DNA of 64,000 nucleotides. Origin: Pogostemon cablin (Eukaryota > Streptophyta > Magnoliopsida > Lamiales > Lamiaceae). The stretch is taken from positions 23,938,064 through 24,002,063 of the forward strand of contig CM042997.1 of the NCBI GenBank assembly GCA_023678885.1, in the 5' to 3' direction. Position numbers and translations under genes: made by a program. Below are positions 55,800-64,000 of this stretch, piece by piece. The notes under the pieces are model-generated. The model did not search any database, had not been told where the DNA came from, and was given only the letters and a program-made list of their open reading frames with translations. Each line of letters opens with the position of its first letter. The first letter of the stretch is position 1.

Positions 55800-55859
55800 C
55801 TGGATATCTATGTTTTCCTAATGATGGAGACTTAGAGTCGATTTATACTTATGTGTCAA

Positions 55860-57660
55860 AATCGGATTAAAGTCTAATTGAGTGACACACATGTATAAAG
55901 ACCGTTCTACATTTTATACACGTGTGATGTGTTGAGCTTCACTTAATTTTACATGCAAGAAGTGTATGTATGCATTGGGTTGTGTAAGTATGTATTGGAC
56001 TATATGTATATAGAATCAATTAATTTTACATGCAAACAAGTGTATGTATGTATGCATTGAGTTGTGTAAGTAAAAGTTAGTGTAGAATATTCACAAGTGT
56101 CATATTTCACTTACTTTTACATACAATAAGTGTACGTGGTGTCAAAATTTACTTAATTTTACATGCAATATGTGTATGTATGTATTGTGTTGTGCATATC
56201 TTTTTATGTACATATGTCAAGTTTTACAGTAATAGGTGTATGTATGCATTGGGTTGAGTGTCTTTTTATATATTATGCAAAAATTAGTGAGAATATGGAA
56301 CATTCACCTGTGTCGAATTTCACTTAGTTTTATATGTAACAAGTGTATGTATCCATTGAGTTGTGTACCTTTTTATATACGCAGAAACTAGTTTGAAAAC
56401 TTCACTTAGTTTTACTTGTAATAGTTGTGTTTAGTATTGGGTTGTGTATCTTTTTATATATGCAAAAACTAGCTTGGAACATCACCCGTATAATTCACTT
56501 ATATTAATTTTACATGCAATAAGTGTATATATGCATTGTGTTGTGTGTATCGTTTTTTATACACTTAAAATGTGTCAAACTTCACTTAGTTTTACCTGCG
56601 TTAGTGTTAAAACTTTATTTAATTTTACATGCAATAGGTGTATGTATGCATTATGTTGTGTGAATCTTTTTATATACGCAAAAACTAGTGTGAATGTATA
56701 ACATCACACATATCAAACTTCACTTAGTTTTACATGAAATAGGTGTATGTAAGTGTCAAACTTTATTTAGGGCCGCTTGGTACGAATTTCTCAATCGGAA
56801 TGACAATTGATATTATTAAGAAGTCAATGACAATAAAAATGAAAGGTGAGGAATAGTTATTGATCAATAAGAGTGATTGAGAAAGTTTGATTTTCACTGA
56901 ATCAACCAAGTATCAACAATGAGAATCAATATACATCAATTCACATTACCCCTCTCACTACCCCAACCAAGTAGCCCCTTACTTCTACATGCAATAGATG
57001 TATTTAGTGTCAAACTTCACTTAATTTTATATGCAATAGGTATATATATGCATTGGATTCTGTATATTTTTTATATACGTAAAAATTAATTTTAATGTGG
57101 AACATTCACGTGTCAAATTTCACTTAATTTTACATGCAATAGATGTATGTATGCATTAGGTTGTGTGTATCTTTTTATATACCCCAAAACTAGTGTAACA
57201 TGGAATATTCATATATCAAACTTCATTTAACTTTACATGCAATAGTGCATGTATGTATTGGCTCGTGTGTATCTTTCTATATACACAAAAATTAGTGTGA
57301 TTATGGAACATTCATACGTATCAAACTTCACTTAATTTTACATGCAATAGGTGTATGTAATGTCAAATTTCACTTAGTTTTACATACAATAAATGTGTGC
57401 ATGCATTGGGTTGTGTGTATCTCTTTATATACACAAAAATTTATGTGAATGTGGAACATTCACACGTGTCAAACTTCACTTATTTTTATATGCAATAGGT
57501 GTAAGTATGCATTAGGTTGTATCTTCTTATATACGTAGAAATTAATGTGAATGTGGAACCTTGACTCAGTGTCAAATTTCTCTTAGTTTTACATGCAATC
57601 GGTGTATATAGTGTCAAACTTCACTTAATTTTATATGCAATAGGTAAGTGTATGCATTGG
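55860..57660. repeat. Long AT-rich minisatellite array
   Basis: About twenty occurrences of the core CACTTAATTTTACATGCAAT or a close variant, with GGTGTATGTATGCATTGGGT, GTGTATCTTTTTATATACGC and TGTGGAACATTCACACGTGT between them. Period is about 105 bp, with shorter units where parts are deleted. A Tourist-like MITE (56770-56978) interrupts it. One more partial unit (GATACAATATGTGTATGTAT, 58205-58245) lies beyond the AT microsatellite, so the array once reached about 58.25 kb. Confidence 0.9.
56770..56978. mobile_element. Tourist-like MITE (PIF/Harbinger type)
   Basis: TTA duplicated on both sides (56767-56769 and 56979-56981). Inverted ends GGGCCGCTTGGTAC and GGGGCTACTTGGTT (reverse complement of the right end). 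It is 209 bp long and inserted within the minisatellite array. Confidence 0.82.
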
Positions 57661-57665
57661 GTTAT

Positions 57666-57666
57666 G

Positions 57667-57716
<50 letters not shown>

Positions 57717-57953
57717 TAATTCTATAAATAACTTTTTAAAAGTATGAGTTGTCGTATATTTTTTTATTTTTTTATTTTAATATCACATATATAATCTTTC
57801 TACTTTTATTTATTTTTATTCTTATTATTATTATTATTATTATTATTAATTTTCCTGTATATCTTTAAATCTTATATATCTATAAATTAAATACCACCTT
57901 TAATTATATTTTAATATTGGTTAAGAATAGATAATCAATAAAATATATCCAAC

Positions 57954-57986
<33 letters not shown>

Positions 57987-58190
57987 GTGTATATCTCCAA
58001 ATTAAATACCATATTTTTATTGATTAATAATACTATTTATTACTATTATTATTATTATTATTCATTTATATCTTTAAATCATTTATATCTATAAATTAAA
58101 TGCCACCTTTAATTTTATTTTTTGAATTGTTATAATAATTTATCCGCGTATTACACGGAGATCTGTACTCGTGTATATATATATACACGC
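57666..58190. repeat. (AT)n and (TTA)n microsatellite region, possible Helitron-like segment
   Basis: (AT)n at 57668-57715, (TTA)n at about 57820-57850, 57952-57984 and 58036-58062. Between them ATCTTTAAATC and ATATCTATAAATTAAAT recur. Near 58142 the hairpin CCGCGTATTACACGG followed by AGATCTGTACTCG resembles a Helitron 3' end, but the final bases are not the usual CTRR. Confidence 0.6.
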
Positions 58191-58249
58191 TTCTCTTATT
58201 TTTAGATACAATATGTGTATGTATGGATAGAGTTGTGTGTATCTTTTAA

Positions 58250-58990
58250 CAAAGGTAATATTATTATTGTTAATGAACTCTTCAAAATGATATAACCCTA
58301 TGTATTTAAAGAACAATATCCAATATTATTATAAAGAATAGCATTTTTCAAAATGTTGCATTATAATACACTTAACGGCTCGTTTGGAAATTATAATCTA
58401 ATCCTTAAGTAGCATCTCTTTTACATATAGTCATTTAAGTTTTGATTTATGTTTTGTCTTTCCGGGTTAGTGCTGGTTTTAGAATTTATCAAAAAAATTT
58501 ATGTACAGAAGAATTCAGAAGTATATAAATACGTCCTAGTGCAAATGACTATGTAAAATATTCTGGTTCCATCTGTCTAGTTGCGTTTGACACATGTATT
58601 TTTTTTTTTTAATTTAAAAATTAAAACACTCACACAAGTACTAATACGTGACATATATATTTAAAGATCGAGTTCTTTTTTCTTTTTTTTTCTTTTTCTT
58701 TTTTCCTTACGTTTCGTTTCTGAATTTCTTCACAAAGAAAAGCTACGTGTCAATATATGTTAATTTTATTTAATTACTTAATTTTTATTATTTGATTTTA
58801 TGTAATTATTTTAAAATATTATATTTCCAACTCTAAAACAAAAAAATTAATCTTTATTACATTGAATATTTATCTAATTTATTTTCATCTTTAATATATA
58901 TACATATGATTTATAAAATATTTGGTAATATTTTTTATTACTGTAGGGATAAATTATAGGAGTATAATTTAATTATAAGAAAATATGTAT
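58250..58990. other. AT-rich spacer
   Basis: No gene. CGGCTCGTTTGGAAATTATA at 58376 resembles one end of a Tourist element, but no partner was found. Confidence 0.4.
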
Positions 58991-58996
58991 TAAATA

Positions 58997-59039
58997 CTCC
59001 TTCCAAATTTTTTTGCACACCTCTTTGGCACGGAGGGAG
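58997..59039. mobile_element. 43-bp Stowaway remnant
   Basis: CTCCTTCCAAATTTTTTTGC is joined directly to TTTGGCACGGAGGGAG and flanked by TA. Both ends are kept and almost all of the interior is deleted. Confidence 0.75.
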
Positions 59040-59439
59040 TACAAGTTAACTATTTATTGAAAAATTCACATCGAATTAAATTTATAGGCATAAAAAAATC
59101 CATAATATTTTATCCCTATCTTATTTATATATGTAAAGCTCTTTCCTCATTGGTTACAAACACACAAAAGAACATTATTGATAAATCTAAATATATGTTT
59201 AAATTTTAAAAGTTAAATTAAATATTTATTTAAAAATCTTAAAATAGAGTTTATCTAGAGTGAAACTGGCTCAAATATTCAATGAGCTAAAGATAAGTAA
59301 TATATGACATGAGCTATAATAATAAAATTATAATTATACTTTAAAAATTAATGTTAAATTTTAAAAATATGTAATATATATATTTAAAGTTATTTGGATA
59401 TACACACAATATAACGTAAAGCATTAAGGTTGAGGAATG

Positions 59440-59764
59440 ATTCATTCGAACATTACCCCCAACTTCCACTATAACGGGCCTTTAACTTGAGCACAGTGAG
59501 CAAGGACTGAGTCCAATCACATTAGGCCCAATAAACAAGTCCAATCTAACGGGCCTTTAACTTGCTTATATGGACTGTTTAATTTATGAAACCTATTCCT
59601 TATATAAAAAGAGCATACGCCTAAACGGGCCGGTTTGTGGCCCGTTTCCGTTAGTGGCCCAAAAACTACGTCGCCTACACCTTATCTTTGGGGATTTCTT
59701 TCTATTCCTGTGATTCTATCTACCGATTGGCGCCTAAGGGATGCTCGTTTCCAACGCTGTCTGA
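59440..59764 (+). promoter_or_regulatory. COQ4 promoter with Site II-type GGCCCA motifs
   Basis: AGGCCCA near 59523 and GGCCCA in AGTGGCCCAAAAAC near 59655 are on the coding strand. ACGGGCCTTTAACTTG is repeated at 59474 and 59549. GGCCCA/TGGGCY (Site II, TCP-binding) elements are typical of nuclear genes for mitochondrial proteins, which fits COQ4. Functional use is inferred. Confidence 0.55.
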
Positions 59765-59844
59765 ATGATTGCTTCTCTTCTGCTCTTGTCTGTACGTACG
59801 GCCTCCCCCAATTCTCGATCACGCCTGCCACTAATTCAACTAAG
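59765..59844 (+). promoter_or_regulatory. Predicted upstream ORF in the COQ4 leader exon
   Basis: The leader exon appears to end at 59844 before GTACGG. An ATG at 59765 opens MIASLLLLSVRTASPNSRSR and continues to the exon end. If it is spliced directly to the acceptor at 61650, the frame runs AGG-GAA-TGA. The stop then overlaps the COQ4 start codon as ATGA, and the upstream peptide would be 28 residues. Confidence 0.45.
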
Positions 59845-61650
59845 GTACGGTCACCTCCGCTTCTCTGTTTCTTTAGGAGTTTATCAGATGCGATTGCTGC
59901 CCAAGGTGTTCGACGAATTGCTCAAAAGAAAACCACTAACTGTTGCCTTCTCTTTCGATTTTTATACTTCTATTAAGCTTGGATTTCGTATTCTTTCAGA
60001 ACTAAACGCATAATTTATTGAACGATTACGGACCTACACGTTTGTGTTTTTACTTTAATTGAGCAGTATTTCTGAACTCAAATTAACACATAATCGGAGT
60101 AAAATCTTACAGTGAGCATGTAATACCAAAACTACTACAGCATGTTTGAAAGCCGCCTCCAACCTATGGGTATGTGTGAAATGTCTATAAGACGTTGACT
60201 TGGTTGCAAGGGAAAAAGTTTAATATTTTATACTTGGAAGTTAATTTGCCATTTCATCCTATAGGACTTGACTCTATATACTGCAGTTGCCTAGAAAAGC
60301 TTGAATCTTGCAATTCTTGATACCGGTAGGTTAGTATCAATTCTTCTTAGGGAATTGATTTAGTGATCAGACTAATCTGAACTAGAGAAATATGAAATGC
60401 TCAGGCTCTGAATCTTGTATTTATTTTTCTTTGAACGTCTTCAGTTAGAATTTGTTAGACCATGGCTTCAGCTCACTTTTGCAGCTGTATCGACCCTCTC
60501 CCTCAAGGCCTCAGTTGACATGGATAGACCTTGTAGGAGCAGATTCTTGCACAATGATACTGTGATCATACTACATTGTCTTCTATTTTTAGTACGATAA
60601 ATTGACATGAATACATTCTGGTCTGACCTTGTTATAGCAATGACAACGTTAGTTATCTTCTTTCCTAATGATAAACAATAAACAAGCTAGAATACCTTAT
60701 ATTTTTGCATCATTTATATCAAGAGAGGAATAGTGTTGTTGCTTTTGGCTAGATAGCCCTCTCAAAAGGAGATCAAAAAAGAGAAAAAACTGATGAAATT
60801 GATAGGAGTGTGAACTAGAGAGAGTACAACAGGGGGAAAGAGAGGTTCGTTTGAAAAGTTTTGAGTGAGATATAGATGCTGCCCGAAGTTCCAACTATAT
60901 AAGATTAAAATAATAATATAACATGAACACAATTTTTTTGTGAACAGTGTACAGAGTATTTTATCTTATTTATTTCTTACTATTTTATTAAAATTTGGAA
61001 AATATGTGATAGAGCTAAGGTTGATATTTACATGCACTCTGCTGAGGTAGCAAATTGAAATTTTCCCAAATTGCAAATTATATAAAAACAAAACCAAGTG
61101 CCATCGCCGTCTGTCGTCATAATCTCCCACCACCATTCCGGTGTATGACAGATTGTTTCATTTTCTTCGTTTTTGTATACAAATTCTCCCTCCACTCCAT
61201 CAATATTGAGTCAAAATATAATTATTTTGTTATATATTTTTTCGTAAGATAGATTTTAACCTGCTATTGATGCAAAATCACTCCATTTCCCCTGTGCAAC
61301 TGCTGACCAGAAACATTCAATTAAAGAGTTTCAGAGATGGAGTCAGCAAATTAACGCTGTAATTTCTATTTATTGTATAATTAGGTTATTTTGATCTTTA
61401 TGAGTGAATTTTCCAAATGATTTCTTTAGTGATGGCCTTGTTGCTAGTATAATTCTTCTTCGACTTCTGTTGTTGTCATTCTCTTAGAAACTTCATGATC
61501 ATTCACTGCGGCATAATTGTAAATGTTCGTTAGTATTATTATAGGTTAAATTGATTTTAACTTGTAAAATTTATGCAAGTTTTAGTGGGATAGTTCCAAT
61601 CCATTTTTTTTTTGTTTTGACGAGCTTGATAAAATTACATGATATAGCAG
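59845..61650 (+). other. Probable 5' UTR intron of COQ4
   Basis: GT at 59845 and an AG at 61649-61650 (GATATAGCAG) bound 1.8 kb of T-rich, intron-like DNA without a recognisable coding exon. The minus-strand frame 60697-60894 has no domain. Additional leader exons inside are possible. Confidence 0.5.
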
Positions 61651-61653
61651 GGA

Positions 61654-62954
61654 ATGATAGGGGGTGCGCGAGTTGGACTGAAAGGATGGCAGCAAGCTGC
61701 TGTTGCAGTTGGATCAGCTATTGGAGCGTTGATGGATCCACGAAGAGCCGATTTGATAGCTGCTCTGGGAGAGACTACTGGAAAGCCCGCATTTGAAAGG
61801 GTGCTCGAGAGGATGAAGAGGAGTCCAGAAGGCAGGGTGAGCTTATCATGTACTTCTATTAAAAAATGATTGTTGTTTTTTGGTTTCTGTAAGCATGTTA
61901 TAGAAAGCTTTACTTAATATTCTGTGAGGAAAGCATTTATGCTTATCTACTGCCTTTATTTGATTTGCAATATTTATGTGTGGTAGTGGTGGTATTCAGC
62001 ATTGCATAATATGTTTTCCTACTCGTCTCTGGTAATCTTGTTTGAATTTCTTAAAATTCCATCTTGTTTGAATTTTAATGATATTCTTTGGATTGATGTC
62101 ATAAGCATTGCATTATGCAAATTTCTCTTGTACATGTAGGCATAGAATCCTCTCTGGTAATCTTGCATGAATTTCTTACAACCCCATCTTGTTCGAGTTT
62201 TGATATTTTTAGGATTGACGTTGTAAGCATTGCAATTTGCAAATTCATATGCGCGCAAGTGCCATCAAATTTACTGTTGTAGATGTTGACATAGAAATTT
62301 GTTTTCTAAGCTGTATGTTTTGAACGTATATTTGAAGAGAGAGGGTTGGGGATGTATTCATGTACTTTTACGTGCAAGTAAGTGATTCTATCAGTAGCTA
62401 GGAATCATCTTGTTATTTCAGTTGATTAATTTAAATGTCGTTTATCACAGGCTGTACTGTTGGAACGCCCTCGTGTGATATCCGATAATGTAGGCCATGC
62501 ATGGGACCTTCCACCAAACACATTTGGGGCTGCATATGCAACATTTATGGGATCACGAAACTTCTCCCCCGATGACAGGCCGCCAGTCAGGTTCATGGAA
62601 ACCGAAGAACTAGCGTACGTTGCAACACGTGCGCGTGAGGTTCATGACTTCTGGCATACTCTGTTTGGGCTACCAACCAATTTGATTGGTGAATCAGCAC
62701 TGAAGGTTATAGAATTCCAGCAGATGCTTCTCCCTATGTGCGCCCTGTCCGTCATCGGTGGCACTGCAAGATTCAGCGAAAAGCAGAGGACATTGTTCTA
62801 CCAGCACTACTTCCCTTGGGCCCTTCGAGCTGGTATGAGATGCAACGACTTGGTGTGTATATACTACGAGCGCCATTTCCACGAGGATTTGGAAGATGTT
62901 CGTCGTAGATGGGGAATAATTCCTGCTCCTTTCCCTAGTCCAAATGCAGCCTGA
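61654..62954 (+). CDS. COQ4: COQ4, ubiquinone biosynthesis protein
   Basis: Two coding exons, 61654-61836 and 62451-62954, in frame, give 228 residues, matching the usual plant length (about 226). It starts MIGGARVGLKGWQQAAVAVG and continues with DPRRADLIAALGETTGKPAF, VGHAWDLPPNTFGAAYA, MGSRNFSPDDRPPVRFMET and REVHDFWHTLFGLPTNLIGE. The metal-binding signature HDxxH(x11)E is intact: His126, Asp127, His130, Glu142. The C-terminus ends WGIIPAPFPSPNAA. COQ4 is a matrix-side peripheral protein of the mitochondrial inner membrane that organises the CoQ synthome, and is implicated in C1 decarboxylation and hydroxylation of the quinone ring. As in other plant COQ4 proteins no long presequence precedes the domain. 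The upstream leader frame is not in phase, so the start at 61654 is preferred. Confidence 0.95.
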
Positions 62955-63830
62955 AACCACGGTTCACGGTTGCATCCTGTCGTCGAATTTGTTGTTCAGT
63001 GGAGATGTAATGAATGTTAGCCATCAACATTTACGAGACCTTTGATTCTGATTTTACTGATGGAAAGTTTCTTGTGAATTAGGATGAGGGTATGAGAGAG
63101 TTCTATAATTATTGTGATGCTTAATATTTTGTGATCACGAGTTCTATACGATTAGACATGTATAATGCACTTAGCCCTTTAAAAAAAATGTTTTCACAAA
63201 ATGATTAAGCATCACAATAATTATAGAACTCTCTAATCAAAACATTAAAACTGAAGTATTTAATTAAAAATAGTATATATGCAGCAGTAGTAGTATTCAA
63301 TAATAATACTAACAGTAATTTTCAGTCACTAAATGTGTAGAGTTTGATGCACACTCCTATGTGTACAGTTTGGATTCCTGTTGTTTCCTGGGATTCTCTT
63401 TGTGCCCAACTCATGAGCGGTCACTAGGCCTCGGTTCGTCACCAAGCCAAAACCTCAATCGTAGTCTTGTTGAACATCTTTAATGTCGGCATGGCTCGGG
63501 ACAACCATGCTAGATCTGTAATAAAATCGAATGTCATCTTTGAGTATCTTTGGCCTTGTTCTTATTTAATAACTGTGGGCCATCGGACTTCATTCTGTAT
63601 TGAGTTAGGCTTGGACAAATTTTATTCTAGACCATGGTACTCGGCTTGTCGGGCTTTGGCGTTGTGAGTTCGTTTCATGTTTTTTTAGTCATTGGGTCTT
63701 GATCCATACTCAAAAGTGAAATATAATGCTCATAATAGACACCCTAAACTATATTGTGTGTATCATTGTATTCATGTTGGCCTTAGTAGAGATCATTTAT
63801 GCTTTCGTCCTCCGGAGCTCTCCCATTTCA
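62955..63830. other. COQ4 3' UTR and spacer
   Basis: The 3' UTR probably ends near 63150. A 30-bp inverted repeat (AGAGAGTTCTATAATTATTG at 63093 against CAATAATTATAGAACTCTCT at 63214) brackets 63093-63233 and may be a small MITE or fold. The frame at 63467-63667 has no recognised domain. Confidence 0.45.
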
Positions 63831-63834
63831 TCTA

Positions 63835-64000
63835 TTCCTTCCATCCCGTTTCAATGTTTACGTTTACTTTTTGCACGTTGACGAAGGAGTATAATATTTT
63901 AATAGATAGTGGGTGGAAAGATATAATATTTAATGTAAAGTGTATAGGTGTATTAGTGTTGGATAATATATTAATTGTTTTAGGTGGGTCCCATATTCCA
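63835..64000. mobile_element. Stowaway-like MITE, cut by the window edge
   Basis: TTCCTTCCATCCCGTTTCAA after TA, with typical interior (TTGCACG..GAAGGAGTATAATA, GGTGGGTCCCATA). The right end lies outside the window. Confidence 0.75.

Noticed and set aside
55860..57660. CRISPR-like pattern of repeated blocks with spacers
   Set aside because: Repeats are diverged, unequal in spacing and AT-rich, with no cas genes, in a plant nuclear context. It is a minisatellite.
59635..59976. 113-codon frame as COQ4 N-terminal exon or presequence
   Set aside because: Neither this frame nor the 59765 frame joins in phase to the conserved exon 2. Plant COQ4 proteins start at the MI(G/E)GARV position.

Overview
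The window is plant nuclear DNA. Its genes have small exons with GT-AG introns, the intergenic DNA is AT-rich, and it is packed with Stowaway MITEs whose ends read CTCCCTCCGTCCC / GGGACGGAGGGAG and which sit between TA dinucleotides. All gene models are typical of eudicots. This Stowaway consensus together with tRNA-derived SINEs suggests an asterid, perhaps Lamiales, but that is inference. I see no organellar DNA, no rRNA or tRNA gene and no complete autonomous transposon.

Seven protein-coding genes can be rebuilt exon by exon. They are a DCD-domain protein (1-908, minus, continuing off the left edge), a BADC protein that is a non-biotinylated relative of the acetyl-CoA carboxylase BCCP subunit (9403-13735, plus, 9 exons), a single-exon PRA1 family protein (14317-14952, plus), the TFIIH subunit TFB5 (20254-20555, plus), a laccase (36468-38694, plus, 6 exons), a DREB2-type AP2/ERF transcription factor (52993-54294, plus, with a 5' UTR intron) and the ubiquinone-biosynthesis protein COQ4 (61654-62954, plus, with a long 5' UTR intron). 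They do not form a functional cluster; each is an ordinary independent plant gene.

The rest, roughly three quarters of the window, is repeat-derived. I count about two dozen Stowaway copies. A Mutator-type MITE family is marked by the palindrome GTGCACCCGGGTGCAC; five copies have exact 9-bp target duplications. There are other 9-bp-duplication MITEs, including a probable Pack-MULE at 6300-7438, and hAT-like elements at 23047-24201, 41214-42009, 48086-48890 and 55107-55799. Two Tourist-like MITEs and three copies of a tRNA-derived SINE are also present. Several minisatellite arrays occur (2.2, 21.9, 47 and 55.9-57.7 kb), along with long AT and AAT microsatellites. Many elements are nested, so relative insertion order can be read. 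Most open frames in these areas are shadows of AT-rich repeats.

No new biochemical system is visible. The most interesting observations are the 9-bp-duplication MITE family, the nested tandem duplication at 42.7-44.3 kb, the inverted pair of GC-cored hAT-like elements, a predicted upstream ORF whose stop would overlap the COQ4 start codon, and the repeat-expanded C-terminal half of the DREB2 protein.
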